A stretch of DNA of 55,900 nucleotides from a virus (IMGVR_UViG_3300047667_000954:1-55900), one strand, 5' to 3'; shown: positions 1 through 8,672, numbered from the stretch's first letter. Numbers and translations are program-made. Notes: a model not told the origin generated them from the sequence alone.

Positions 1-1
1 T

Positions 2-949
2 ATAGGTGAAGCAATGCATCACGAATTGTATTCATTAAAACGTCTTGGCCTCATTAACTTTAAACAAACAGGTGAAGACGGGTATAACCTGACTTTTAAA
101 ATGAAGTTGACGCCAAAGGCAACTACTAATGAGGCAACACAAGCAGACTTGGATGAAAATAAACCAATTATTGCTACAGGTGTCAAGGGTATGAAGAGCA
201 CTAGTTTCCGCAAGAAATTCCGTAATATGGCAGCATATGATAAGTGGACTGATAGTGATGCATATGATGACTTTGATGTGCAATATGTCTTTAACGAAAG
301 TGCAAAGCCAAGCAAAAAAATTAACGAAGGTGTACTTGACGATATGGACGACGATGGTTTCATGGCAAAGCGTCAGTTATATGACCTTGCCAAGTACAGC
401 GTTGAACTACATCGTATGATCCAGGACACTGATAATTTGGAACCCTGGGTGCAAGCAAAAATTACAAAGGCGGCAGATTATATTTCTACTGTAAAGCACT
501 ATCTGGAATACCAAGGTGTTCGTGATGGTAGTGACATGGCTGATGAAATTGGATTTGATGACATGGCTGGTGTTGATTCATCACTTGACACAATGGCGCC
601 AGATATGCCAACTGAAGAAGTTATGGAATTTGAAGAAGAAGAAGAGGATGTGCGCATAGACGGTTATGATGTATTGCGTTACGCAAAACTTCGCAACATT
701 ATTAGTCAAGAGCAGTGCGATAACCCAAGCCCTGAAGTAGAAGAAATTGCACATTGGATTGCTGATAGCCACTTTGAATTGGGTTATGAGGTTGGTAGCA
801 GCGACATTACAAATGCTATGAAACAGTTCTGCCAAGACATGGTGCAAGCAGGGCAGATATGTGACGGTAAAGACGCATACCTTTATGAATCAGCAAACAC
901 GGCGCGGGCCATCTATAATAAGATGATTAGCGGTTTAAGAGGAAAATAA
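2..949 (+). CDS. Acidic phage protein of unknown function (5' partial)
   Basis: The reading frame is open to the left edge of the window, so the first ATG at 14 may be internal and the gene may be truncated. The visible ~315 residues have a basic N-terminal part, a central acidic run (EFEEEEED, around residue 210 counting from that ATG) and a C-terminal region rich in helix-forming residues. No family was recognised. It is followed one base later by the next gene, so the first three genes probably form one transcript. No function is assigned. Confidence 0.8.
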   Translation: MGEAMHHELYSLKRLGLINFKQTGEDGYNLTFKMKLTPKATTNEATQADLDENKPIIATGVKGMKSTSFRKKFRNMAAYDKWTDSDAYDDFDVQYVFNESAKPSKKINEGVLDDMDDDGFMAKRQLYDLAKYSVELHRMIQDTDNLEPWVQAKITKAADYISTVKHYLEYQGVRDGSDMADEIGFDDMAGVDSSLDTMAPDMPTEEVMEFEEEEEDVRIDGYDVLRYAKLRNIISQEQCDNPSPEVEEIAHWIADSHFELGYEVGSSDITNAMKQFCQDMVQAGQICDGKDAYLYESANTARAIYNKMISGLRGK

Positions 950-950
950 T

Positions 951-1745
951 ATGAAACCCACAAGACTTAGAAACAGAAATAAGCGTGTACTTACCAAAAA
1001 TTTAGGAACACTATCTAATAGGAATGTAGACCCAGTGGAGGAATCACCAACAGGTCTTAAGCCTGATGCGTCTGCCCGTGATTATATGAGTCAAATGGAT
1101 CAAGCACATGCAATGCAACGTAGTGGCGATGTACAACGGCCACCAGCCAGCCTTATGCAGGCAATACGTGATTCTGAAGCAGAGCGCCGTGACCGTAAAA
1201 AAACGCAGGAATCAGCTTGGTCGACAGAGCAAACTACCTTCTTGCTAACACCACGTGTCAATGGCAGTGTTGATCGCAGCACTTGGTCTATGTTTGTATA
1301 TGATTCAGCAAATAGCGGTAATCCAATCCACTTGCGCAAGATGTTAACCCAACATGCTGCAAGCCTGGGGTGGGATAGCCATGATGTATTCGCGCAATGG
1401 ACCGGCGATATTGATAATAGCATTGACAACGCCAGACAGCAAGAAGCAGCATTTAAAGACAAAAAAGACAGGGCGCCGACCCAATACTGGAATGCGCATG
1501 AGCAACTAGAAAAACTCAAAACAGCAAAAGAAATTATGACTGATGGCGACGAGGTAATGCCCACAATGGACGAAGCACGTGACCCAATGCGAGTTATTAG
1601 CAAATTTTTAGACGATAAAAAATCCAGTGAAGAAAATCGTGCCCGACATGGTGAACGCCTTCGTAAGGAACGTGATGCAAAGCTTGCACAAGACCGAGAT
1701 CAGGATCCGTTTGATGAAGGTAATACAAGCAGACGTCGATATTAA
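951..1745 (+). CDS. Hypothetical phage protein, charged
   Basis: This is a 264-residue protein of unknown function. The start has a purine-rich AGAGGAAAA ribosome-binding site inside the end of the preceding gene. The N terminus is strongly basic, the middle is Ala/Gln/Asp rich and the C terminus is a highly charged, probably helical segment ending in Arg residues. There is no signal peptide, no membrane segment and no recognised motif. Its tight spacing with both neighbours suggests a shared operon with the partial gene upstream and the 107-residue gene downstream. Confidence 0.8.
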   Translation: MKPTRLRNRNKRVLTKNLGTLSNRNVDPVEESPTGLKPDASARDYMSQMDQAHAMQRSGDVQRPPASLMQAIRDSEAERRDRKKTQESAWSTEQTTFLLTPRVNGSVDRSTWSMFVYDSANSGNPIHLRKMLTQHAASLGWDSHDVFAQWTGDIDNSIDNARQQEAAFKDKKDRAPTQYWNAHEQLEKLKTAKEIMTDGDEVMPTMDEARDPMRVISKFLDDKKSSEENRARHGERLRKERDAKLAQDRDQDPFDEGNTSRRRY

Positions 1746-1750
1746 TAAGA

Positions 1751-2074
1751 ATGCGTTTAATTGAGATCAAAGACAAGGTGCGCAACACTCGTATACCCAA
1801 GGTCATTTATAATGCGCTTTGGGAGCGCGAAGTTGATACTATTGATATTGACAGTATAGACGGAAAGTACTATCTTGTTGATCAAATGCAACGCGCCATT
1901 GATGCTGGTAAAGTATTTAAGGTGCCTCTGAGTACTGAGAGCAAGAAATATTTGTTAACTACAGCTCTTCCAAATCTGATACGTATTGCCAACCACAATA
2001 TGGATCAGAAGCTACTAATGGCCCTAAAATCTTTTCAAGCACGTATGAACGCTAAATTATCAGGGGCAGATTAA
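1751..2074 (+). CDS. Hypothetical phage protein (107 aa)
   Basis: A small soluble protein with no recognised domain. It is basic at the N terminus and ends in a helical Lys/Ala/Leu-rich stretch. It starts 5 nt after the upstream gene, and its stop shares one base with the start of the nucleotidyltransferase gene (TAATG arrangement), which suggests coupled translation. No catalytic motif is visible. Confidence 0.75.
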   Translation: MRLIEIKDKVRNTRIPKVIYNALWEREVDTIDIDSIDGKYYLVDQMQRAIDAGKVFKVPLSTESKKYLLTTALPNLIRIANHNMDQKLLMALKSFQARMNAKLSGAD

Positions 2075-2703
2075 TGCTGGTTGAAGACATTGTTTCAGAG
2101 ACACAAACAGCCTATTCCAAATATGAAAAAATAGCCATTTATTCGGGCCGCTTTCAGCCACCTCATATCGGGCATCTCAAGGTATGGCAACACTTGCGAA
2201 GTGAATTTGATGATGCATTTATCGCTACAAGCGACGTAGTGTCGCCACCCCGCAGCCCTTTTAATTTCCTAGAAAAGAAAACAATGTTCAGGCATGCTGG
2301 TGTACCAGTTAACCGCATTGTACAGGTGAGGAGCCCATACCTGGCAAACGAAATAGTTAGCCGTCTTGACCCAAAGGCAACAGTTGTTATCTTTGGTGTG
2401 AGCGAAAAAGACATGCACCAGGATAAGCGATTCAGCTTCGCACCTAAAAAAGATGGCAGTCCAAGTTTCCTGCAGTCATACGAAAAAAATATCAATGAAC
2501 TGGCGCCTATTGGTAAACATGCGTATGTAACAATTGTGCCCACAGTTAGCTTTAATATAAATGGTAAAAAAATGACCAGCGCGACTGAGTTTCGCGCAAA
2601 CTTTAGCAAGGCAAACGATAGTGCCCAAGCACAGATGATCCAAGACCTATATGGAAAATATAGTGACAAAATACATGCCCTCATGCGTGAAAAAATTGTA
2701 TAA
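2074..2703 (+). CDS. Nucleotidyltransferase, NMN-adenylyltransferase-like
   Basis: A 209-residue protein with the cytidylyltransferase-like (HIGH) superfamily signature. GRFQPPHIGH around residues 27-36 is the ATP-binding loop, and TSATEFRANF near residue 170 resembles the ISxTxxR-type second motif of NMN adenylyltransferases. By family it would transfer AMP from ATP to a mononucleotide, most plausibly NMN to give NAD, as in NadM/NadR-type enzymes carried by some large T4-like phages. The substrate is inferred. No nicotinamide phosphoribosyltransferase partner is present in the window. The start overlaps the preceding stop by one base. Confidence 0.75.
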   Translation: MLVEDIVSETQTAYSKYEKIAIYSGRFQPPHIGHLKVWQHLRSEFDDAFIATSDVVSPPRSPFNFLEKKTMFRHAGVPVNRIVQVRSPYLANEIVSRLDPKATVVIFGVSEKDMHQDKRFSFAPKKDGSPSFLQSYEKNINELAPIGKHAYVTIVPTVSFNINGKKMTSATEFRANFSKANDSAQAQMIQDLYGKYSDKIHALMREKIV

Positions 2704-3355
2704 CTGTGAATTTGATCATGAAGCATACGTAAGATATCCTAACCAACACTGGGTATACAATAAGCTGATATTAAGTGAAAGATTGGGATACAACACAGGT
2801 CCTGGTGGAGTCAGTGTATTGTATGACGGTGAATATGTGATACGCCCAATAATGAATTTAAGTGGCATGGGAGTTGGTGCCCGAAGTATGCGACTTACCA
2901 GGGGCGATTATTCGTCTGTGCCCCCAGGATATTTTTGGTGCGAATATTTCAGTGGGTTACATACGACTATTGATTATGAATGGGATCTGTTACTGGGAGC
3001 TATGGTTCTAAAACCGGTATTTGCGGCCAATGGCTTTAGGACCAGCCATGACCTATATCGTTTCAATGCATGGAAGAGAATAGATCCCCCATTGTTTAAG
3101 TTACCTGAATGGATAAGTGAGCTTAACACAGTGCCCAAAATTAATATTGAATTTATAAATGGCCAAATAATCGAAATACATCTGCGGTCCGGCGTTGACT
3201 TTCCAGATTACGCGACAGAAATTATACCACGTTGGAGTGACATGTCTGATGCTGATTGTGAAATCTTCATGCGTTTGGGATACAATTATCAAACTGACTT
3301 TGATGATGCTGACGGCCATTTAGCAATATCACGACTGGGATTCTTCTTTAAATAG
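2675..3355 (+). CDS. Conserved phage protein of unknown function
   Basis: A protein of about 226 residues that overlaps the end of the nucleotidyltransferase gene. In-frame starts at 2651 (ATG), 2675 (ATG) and 2687 (GTG) are possible and none has a clear ribosome-binding site. It carries RYPNQHWVYNKL near the N terminus and a central PGYFWCEYFSGLHTTIDYEW block that I associate with an uncharacterised family seen in marine T4-like phages. An ATP-grasp-like fold is conceivable but not demonstrated. A late-promoter-like AATAAATA follows the gene. Confidence 0.7.
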   Translation: MPSCVKKLYNCEFDHEAYVRYPNQHWVYNKLILSERLGYNTGPGGVSVLYDGEYVIRPIMNLSGMGVGARSMRLTRGDYSSVPPGYFWCEYFSGLHTTIDYEWDLLLGAMVLKPVFAANGFRTSHDLYRFNAWKRIDPPLFKLPEWISELNTVPKINIEFINGQIIEIHLRSGVDFPDYATEIIPRWSDMSDADCEIFMRLGYNYQTDFDDADGHLAISRLGFFFK

Positions 3356-3363
3356 AATAAATA
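3356..3363 (+). promoter_or_regulatory. Possible T4-type late promoter (AATAAATA)
   Basis: AATAAATA lies 28 nt before the endolysin start. T4 and its relatives use TATAAATA-type late promoters read with a phage sigma factor and the sliding clamp. Lysis genes are normally late, which fits. Based on the motif and position only. Confidence 0.4.
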
Positions 3364-3390
3364 CTCATATAATGATAGGGAACATTTAAC

Positions 3391-4188
3391 ATGACAGTCA
3401 TAAAAAATCACCGTGTAGACGGAGCAGCATATGTTGCATCACCAAATAAAAGTGGAAAAATTAATCCACTCTTTATTGTACAGCACTATACAGCAGGATA
3501 TTCAGCCAGCTCAGCAATTGATGTACTAACTCGCCGCGGCAGCAACGTAAGTGCGCATGTAACGGTTGACTTTGATGGTACAATAACACAACATGTACCA
3601 TTTAATGTCAAGGCATGGCATGCAGGCCCATCAGCACATATGGGATACACAGGCCTTAACAACTATTCAATTGGTATTGAAATTGTCAACATCGGTTGGT
3701 TGCGCCAATTAAGTAACGGATACTTGCAAGATGCATATGGTAATACAAAGAATGAAGACGATTTCCCACATGGAATTGTATATGCCCCATGTGTTAGAGC
3801 AGGAAGCGGTACGTTTGCATGGCCGCGATATACTCCAGAACAGTTATCCGCAGTGGACGATTTGACGGCAGCATTATGTCAAAAATATTCAATCATGGAC
3901 ATTGTATCTCATGAGGAGATTGACACACGCGGTTGGAAAACAGATCCAGGACCTGCATTTCCAATGCAGCTAGTAAAACGCCATCTAACCACTGACAGGG
4001 GCAATGATTTTGAGAAATGGGAAGTTACCGCAAGTTCACTTCGTGTACGATCAGGCCCAGGATCACAATATGAAACTGTCAGAAGTTTGGTCACAGGGCA
4101 GCAAGTGGAAGTTATCAATCGCAATAGTGAATGGGTACAAATTGATAATGACGGCTGGGTGCATGGCGGGTATCTACGTCGCGTTTGA
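3391..4188 (+). CDS. Endolysin: N-acetylmuramoyl-L-alanine amidase with SH3 domain
   Basis: A 265-residue protein with an Amidase_2 (PGRP-like) catalytic domain at about residues 20-195. His residues of the zinc site are visible in QHYTAGYS (about 31-38) and AWHAGPSAHMG (about 73-83), and a later DPGPAF segment follows the expected third-ligand region. Residues about 206-264 form a bacterial SH3-like cell-wall binding domain (LRVRSGPGS, WVQIDNDGWVHGGYL). It cleaves the amide bond between MurNAc and the stem peptide to lyse the host. There is no signal peptide, so release needs a holin, which was not found here. The ribosome-binding site is AGGGA. Confidence 0.93.
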   Translation: MTVIKNHRVDGAAYVASPNKSGKINPLFIVQHYTAGYSASSAIDVLTRRGSNVSAHVTVDFDGTITQHVPFNVKAWHAGPSAHMGYTGLNNYSIGIEIVNIGWLRQLSNGYLQDAYGNTKNEDDFPHGIVYAPCVRAGSGTFAWPRYTPEQLSAVDDLTAALCQKYSIMDIVSHEEIDTRGWKTDPGPAFPMQLVKRHLTTDRGNDFEKWEVTASSLRVRSGPGSQYETVRSLVTGQQVEVINRNSEWVQIDNDGWVHGGYLRRV

Positions 4189-4213
4189 CAATACTAGTGG
4201 CGTGTGCTAAATT
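4185..4213 (+). promoter_or_regulatory. Sigma70-type promoter overlapping a stop codon
   Basis: TTGACA (4185-4190), 17-nt spacer, TAAATT (4208-4213). The TGA of the endolysin stop lies inside the -35 box. Transcription would start at or next to the ATG at 4220, giving a leaderless or nearly leaderless mRNA. Confidence 0.5.
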
Positions 4214-4219
4214 AAAAGC

Positions 4220-4711
4220 ATGCCACTAGAACCAACCTTTTCTAATCTTACATACACATGCGAGCCAGAGAGCTTCTCCTGGACATCAGGTGGGATCTTT
4301 GCGAATAATCGTCAGGAATGGAAATGGAATGGTTTCCTACATAGTGTTGATGATCATCCAGCAGTAGTAATTGAAGAATTAGATGAGAAACAATGGTACA
4401 AACACGGGCAGCGACATCGGGCCGAGCATTTGGGACCAGCTTGGTCAAAAGGTACCCCGTATTGGGATGCGTATTATAATAGCGGAGTACTGCATCGAGT
4501 AAATGGCCCTGCTATGATAAATCCCCATGTTGAGAAATGGTATCAATTTAATGAGCGTCACAGAGCAGATGGCCCTGCAGTTGAACATGTGAATGGTACC
4601 AAAGAATGGTGGCTATCAGGCCGGCACTTTAATAAGTTAGACGACTGGTTAACATATAATAAAACTATATCAGATGATATGAAACTGATGATAAAAATAA
4701 CGTACGGTTGA
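4220..4711 (+). CDS. HRTDGPA-type modular repeat protein (YwqK/MORN_2-like), solitary copy
   Basis: A 163-residue protein of the same family as the twelve-gene array at 25.4-29.4 kb. It contains degenerate modules such as LHRVNGPA and RHRADGPAVEHVNGTKEW and the family C terminus (WLTYNKT...KLMIKITYG). Its length fits five 23-residue modules plus the constant ends. Pfam MORN_2/YwqK repeats are often annotated as toxin-antitoxin antitoxins, but there is no experimental function to transfer here. Its modules are more diverged than those of the array, so it may be an older copy. No ribosome-binding site is visible before the ATG. Confidence 0.8.
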   Translation: MPLEPTFSNLTYTCEPESFSWTSGGIFANNRQEWKWNGFLHSVDDHPAVVIEELDEKQWYKHGQRHRAEHLGPAWSKGTPYWDAYYNSGVLHRVNGPAMINPHVEKWYQFNERHRADGPAVEHVNGTKEWWLSGRHFNKLDDWLTYNKTISDDMKLMIKITYG

Positions 4712-4736
4712 CGTACGGCAAAGGAAACTAATATAA

Positions 4737-4964
4737 ATGTGTGAACTATGTGCTGCAAATGAGCGAAATATTCTTGAGCAATCGCTCAAAAACTATCTTA
4801 GGCCTGGGGTACGTATAATGGTCAAACATTCGTTGGATGATCATGACAGTACGGAAATTGCGTTGGTAAATGACGTAGACGGTACAAACATCACATTGTC
4901 AACAGTTGGGCAATTTTGCTGGGAATCAGAGCAGCATAACAACATAGTAAGGTTTCCTGGTTAG
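4737..4964 (+). CDS. Hypothetical small protein (75 aa)
   Basis: The start has a good AAGGAAAC ribosome-binding site. The N terminus contains CELCA, then a helical segment, then a short beta-rich region (VRIMVKHS, GTNITLSTVGQF). With only two Cys close together it is not a convincing zinc finger. No family was recognised. It lies between the solitary repeat protein and DsbA. Confidence 0.65.
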   Translation: MCELCAANERNILEQSLKNYLRPGVRIMVKHSLDDHDSTEIALVNDVDGTNITLSTVGQFCWESEQHNNIVRFPG

Positions 4965-4974
4965 GTATAACATA

Positions 4975-5003
4975 TTGACATTGTTGATGATATTTGTTAT
5001 TGT
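4975..5003 (+). promoter_or_regulatory. Sigma70-type promoter
   Basis: TTGACA (4975-4980), 17-nt spacer, TATTGT (4998-5003), in the 91-nt gap before the DsbA-like gene. The ribosome-binding site AAAGGA lies just upstream of that gene's start. Confidence 0.55.
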
Positions 5004-5055
5004 TATAGAACAGTTTATATCTGTCTCATAAAATTACACATTTAAAGGATACAAT

Positions 5056-5313
5056 ATGTCTAGAAATTTTTCTGAAGAAGAAAAGACCAAGCTTAAAACA
5101 ATTATAACTGAAGGCGTCCAAGTCTTTACTGAACTTGACACTCTCAAAAGCGCATTAAACGATACTGTTAAGGCTATTGCTGATGAACTTGATATCAAGC
5201 CAGCAATCCTTAACAAAGCTATTCGAACTGCTTATAAAGTAGACCTTGCAGATAAGCAAGAAGTATTGAGTGATGTGGAAGATATCCTTGTCGCAGTTGG
5301 CCGTGATTTTTAA
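5056..5313 (+). CDS. dsbA: DsbA-like double-stranded DNA-binding protein
   Basis: An 85-residue, all-helical charged protein (EEEKTKLKTIITEGVQVFTELDTL near the N terminus, then ADELDIKPAILNKAIRTAYK). Size, composition and the ILNKAIRTAYK segment resemble T4 DsbA, a small dsDNA-binding protein that modulates late transcription. It has its own sigma70-type promoter and is followed by a perfect 13-bp hairpin, so it may be a monocistronic unit. It lies directly upstream of the polymerase. The assignment is by resemblance; no defining catalytic motif exists in this family. Confidence 0.6.
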   Translation: MSRNFSEEEKTKLKTIITEGVQVFTELDTLKSALNDTVKAIADELDIKPAILNKAIRTAYKVDLADKQEVLSDVEDILVAVGRDF

Positions 5314-5317
5314 TTAA

Positions 5318-5352
5318 GAGTAACGCATGGGCTGTCTGTCCATGCGTTACTC
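5318..5352. terminator. Perfect 13-bp inverted repeat after dsbA
   Basis: GAGTAACGCATGG (5318-5330) pairs with CCATGCGTTACTC (5340-5352) around a 9-nt loop. No T-run follows, so it may be a terminator of reduced efficiency, an RNA stability element or an operator. It sits between dsbA and the polymerase gene. Confidence 0.5.
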
Positions 5353-5450
5353 AACCTGCGGTAACACAATACCACTATATGCGAGTGATTAATAGTCTAA
5401 TGAAAGCATAATAATGACAATTAGGAGAAACTAAGATTTACGTTGACGCA

Positions 5451-8222
5451 ATGCACAATCGTGAAAACGATACAATTTATGTAGTAGAGCGTGATGCCGT
5501 CGGCACCCGCGTTTACACACAACACCCAGCACATTATGTATTCTACTACCCTGATAAAAAGGGCAAGTTTACTAGTATCTTTGGCGAGTCACTGGGGAGA
5601 TTTACAACAAATAGTGGTAAAGCATTTAATCAAGAGAAAAAATCATTTTACGGTAAGAAACTGTATGAAAGCGATGTTAATGCAGTATTTCGCTGTATCT
5701 CAGATCATTACCTTGATGCACCTGTACCAAAATTAAATATTGGCTTCTTCGACATTGAGGTTGACTTTGATAAGGAACTGGGGTTCGCACCACCTGATGA
5801 TCCGTTTAATATGATCACAGCGGTTGGTGTACACCTTAATTGGCTTGACAAAACAATTTGCCTTGTTATTAAACCAAAAGGTATGACTAAAGAAGAAGCC
5901 GTACAAACTGTGGGCGAATTTGATAGTGTTCTCCTCATGGATACTGAAGAAGAGCTGCTAAAAACATTCTTAGATTTAATTGAAGACACTGACATTCTTA
6001 GCGGATGGAACAGTGACAAGTTCGACATTCCGTATATTACAAACCGGATTGCGCGCGTGTTGGGCAAGGAATATACCAAACATCTTTGTTTATGGAATCA
6101 ATATCCCAAACGGCGCAAATATGAGGAATATGGTAAAGAACATGAAACGTTTGACTTGTCAGGCCGCGTCCACTTGGACTACATGCATCTCTACAAAAAA
6201 TACACCTATCATGAAATGCATAGCTATTCACTAAATGCCATCTCAGAGCAAGAGCTTGGTGATATGAAGATTGCATACGAAGGCACATTGGATCAGTTGT
6301 ATAATAATGACTTTAAAAAGTTTATTGAGTATAACATACAAGATACTGAGCTATTACGCAAGCTAGATGATAAATTACAATTTATTGATTTAAGCAATGT
6401 GTTGGCCCATGCTAACGGCGTGCTGTTACCTACTACAATGGGCGCTGTTGCCCAAACTGACCAGGCTATTGTCAACGAGGCGCATTCACGTGGACTTATT
6501 GTCCCTGATAAGGTGCGCGGGCAGGATCATACACGGGCAGCTGGTGCATATGTTGCCAGCCCTGTTAAAGGTATGCACAGGGATATTGGTAGCATCGACC
6601 TTAAGTCGCTATACCCATCAATTCTTCGTGCATGTAATATGAGCCCAGAGTGTATTATTGGGCAAGTCAGGCATACAATAACTGACCCAGAGATTGAAGA
6701 AGCCAAGAAAAAGTGGAAAGAAAACCCAATTGCAAAATACTGGGAAGGCAAGTTCTCCTGCAAAGAGTTTGATCTTGTAACAGAACGGGACCGTGAAACA
6801 GTATTAACACTTGATTTTGAAGATGGTAAAAGTTACACTGCAACCGGCTCAGAAGTCCATGATCTGGTATTTAACAATGGTAAACCTTGGTGTATTACCA
6901 GCAACGGTACAATCTTTACGTTTGAAAAGAAGGGCGTCATTCCTGGATTGCTGGCCCGCTGGTATGCAGAGCGCAAAATACTACAACGCCCTGCAGGCAT
7001 TTGGTATAAGCTGTATGAAGGCGAAGCTATTGACGACGGCGCGCTAGCAGATCTGGTTGGGGATGTCGATAGTGCAGAGTTTGCGATAGCCAATCACATT
7101 ACACACAATGGCGAAGGCTGGGTATGTACTGATAACGCATATGCAGCTATTGTCTTTGGATTTTGGGATAAGCGACAGCTGGTTAAAAAGATTAACCTTA
7201 ACTCGTTATATGGTGCGCTGCTTAACCCTGGTAGTAGATTCTTTGATCAGAGGCTCGGACAGAGCACGACACTAAATGGAAGAGGCATTGCTAGACATAT
7301 GTCTGCCGCAACTAATGAATCTATGTCTGGCGTATACGACCATACTGGAAAAGCAATTATCTATGGTGACACTGACTCTGTATATTTTAGTGCGTACCCA
7401 ATATATGCTGACCAAATTGCCAGTGGTGAATTCAAATGGGACAAGGATACAGTCATTGAACTTTATGACGCTGTTGGTGCGCAAGTAAATTCCACCTTTG
7501 CAGGATATATGGAAGAGGCACATAATTGTCCTGATCAGTATGGAAAAATTATTGCTGCTAACCGAGAAACTGTTAGTGAAAAGGGTATTTTTATTAGTAA
7601 GAAACGTTATGGACTATTGGTTTATGATGATGAAGGTACCCGTGTTGACACAGACGGCAAGCGTGGCAAGCTAAAAGTCATGGGACTTGAGATTAAACGA
7701 AGCGACACACCAGGTTACATGCAAGAGTTTCTAAAAGAAATACTAAGCAAAACACTTGAAGGCGCATCAGAGGCAGACATGATTGCACGTATCCTGGAAT
7801 TTCGCAGTGAGTTCAGGGACATGCCAGCCTGGGAAAAGGGAACACCAAAACGTGTTAACAATCTAACCAAATACACAAAAGAATGGAAAAGGACAGGCAA
7901 ATGTCGAGTAGGTCATGTGACGGCAGCAATTAACTACAATCGCCTGCGTGAACTACATAAAGACAAATATAGTTTGGAAATTGTTGATGGTATGAAAACT
8001 ATCGTATGCAAGCTAAAAAATAATCTTTTAGGTATGACAAGTATTGGTATCCCCACTGATGAAAAGCGTATTCCAGAGTGGTACAAGGAACTTCCGTTTG
8101 ATAATGAGTTAATGGAAGAAACAATTGTGACTAAGAAGATCAGTAACTTGCTTGGTACATTGTCCTGGGATCTTACCAGAGCTGAAAGTAGAACCACATT
8201 CAATACTTTGTTTGATTTTTAG
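5451..8222 (+). CDS. 43: DNA polymerase, family B (T4 gp43 type)
   Basis: A 923-residue replicative polymerase. The 3'-5' exonuclease domain has Exo I FFDIEVDFD (about residues 98-106), Exo II SGWNSDKFDIPY (about 185-196) and Exo III YNIQDTELL (about 288-296). The polymerase domain has motif A DLKSLYPSI (about 382-390), motif B NLNSLYGA (about 580-587) and motif C YGDTDSVY (about 638-645). All catalytic acidic residues are present. The first ATG lacks a ribosome-binding site. AGGAGA (5424-5429) instead sits 6 nt before an in-frame ATT at 5436, which would add the residues IYVDA. Translation may therefore begin at AUU, giving 928 residues. Confidence 0.97.
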   Translation: MHNRENDTIYVVERDAVGTRVYTQHPAHYVFYYPDKKGKFTSIFGESLGRFTTNSGKAFNQEKKSFYGKKLYESDVNAVFRCISDHYLDAPVPKLNIGFFDIEVDFDKELGFAPPDDPFNMITAVGVHLNWLDKTICLVIKPKGMTKEEAVQTVGEFDSVLLMDTEEELLKTFLDLIEDTDILSGWNSDKFDIPYITNRIARVLGKEYTKHLCLWNQYPKRRKYEEYGKEHETFDLSGRVHLDYMHLYKKYTYHEMHSYSLNAISEQELGDMKIAYEGTLDQLYNNDFKKFIEYNIQDTELLRKLDDKLQFIDLSNVLAHANGVLLPTTMGAVAQTDQAIVNEAHSRGLIVPDKVRGQDHTRAAGAYVASPVKGMHRDIGSIDLKSLYPSILRACNMSPECIIGQVRHTITDPEIEEAKKKWKENPIAKYWEGKFSCKEFDLVTERDRETVLTLDFEDGKSYTATGSEVHDLVFNNGKPWCITSNGTIFTFEKKGVIPGLLARWYAERKILQRPAGIWYKLYEGEAIDDGALADLVGDVDSAEFAIANHITHNGEGWVCTDNAYAAIVFGFWDKRQLVKKINLNSLYGALLNPGSRFFDQRLGQSTTLNGRGIARHMSAATNESMSGVYDHTGKAIIYGDTDSVYFSAYPIYADQIASGEFKWDKDTVIELYDAVGAQVNSTFAGYMEEAHNCPDQYGKIIAANRETVSEKGIFISKKRYGLLVYDDEGTRVDTDGKRGKLKVMGLEIKRSDTPGYMQEFLKEILSKTLEGASEADMIARILEFRSEFRDMPAWEKGTPKRVNNLTKYTKEWKRTGKCRVGHVTAAINYNRLRELHKDKYSLEIVDGMKTIVCKLKNNLLGMTSIGIPTDEKRIPEWYKELPFDNELMEETIVTKKISNLLGTLSWDLTRAESRTTFNTLFDF

Positions 8223-8230
8223 GAGGCATT

Positions 8231-8419
8231 ATGACAGCCACTGAAAATCAAACTACTCACACCTGGTCGTTTTGCACCCACTGTGATCACATGGTAGTGA
8301 TTTGCAGCAAGTGCGGTAATAATACATGCAATGCAGGATACGGCACAATAGACGGCGTTGACTGTGATGCATGTGAATCAGCATATACACTTTATTTTGG
8401 TAATGTCAACAACAAATGA
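8231..8419 (+). CDS. Small Cys-rich protein, probable zinc-binding
   Basis: A 62-residue protein with four Cys pairs or near-pairs: FCTHCDH, ICSKCGNNTC and DCDACES. The CxxC spacing suggests one or two zinc knuckles. The gene follows the polymerase by 8 nt with AGGAGGC as ribosome-binding site. Small zinc-ribbon proteins are common in T4-like phages with unknown roles. Its 3' end overlaps an ATG in the next reading frame. Confidence 0.7.
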   Translation: MTATENQTTHTWSFCTHCDHMVVICSKCGNNTCNAGYGTIDGVDCDACESAYTLYFGNVNNK

Positions 8420-8433
8420 TTTCTGGAGATAGC

Positions 8434-8664
8434 ATGAACCTTGATACTGCAATAAACAACGCATTAAAACAGCTGATCCACCGCCCTGAATACCGAGCAG
8501 GAATATGTAATTTCAACGACTGGTTGAAGGCTAACTATAAAATGCAAGTTCAACTTATTGGCCGTGATCAAGACCAAGTACGTTGGCCTGAGGGCTACAA
8601 ATGGGAAGTGGTGATGCTAGATGATGAAGGTCTTGCCACAATGTTCAAATTACAATATGGATAA
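8434..8664 (+). CDS. Hypothetical small protein ending in FKLQYG
   Basis: A 76-residue protein if started at 8434, which has TGGAGA 5 nt upstream. An in-frame ATG at 8416 lacks a site. It carries a helical N terminus (LDTAINNALKQLIH) and a C-terminal beta-rich half ending in TMFKLQYG, the same ending used by the modular repeat proteins and close to the FKL endings of two genes near 31.5 kb. Function is unknown. Confidence 0.7.
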   Translation: MNLDTAINNALKQLIHRPEYRAGICNFNDWLKANYKMQVQLIGRDQDQVRWPEGYKWEVVMLDDEGLATMFKLQYG

Positions 8665-8672
8665 AATAATGC

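Noticed and set aside
1100-1603. Long minus-strand open frame opposite the 264-residue protein
   Set aside because: It lies entirely antisense to a well-supported gene, lacks a ribosome-binding site and has Cys/Ser-rich composition typical of a shadow frame.
4708-4737. TTGACG with TATAAA at 18-nt spacing, looking like a promoter for the 75-residue gene
   Set aside because: The -10 box overlaps the ATG, so transcripts would begin after the start codon, while a good AAGGAAAC ribosome-binding site shows that the gene is translated from a longer transcript.
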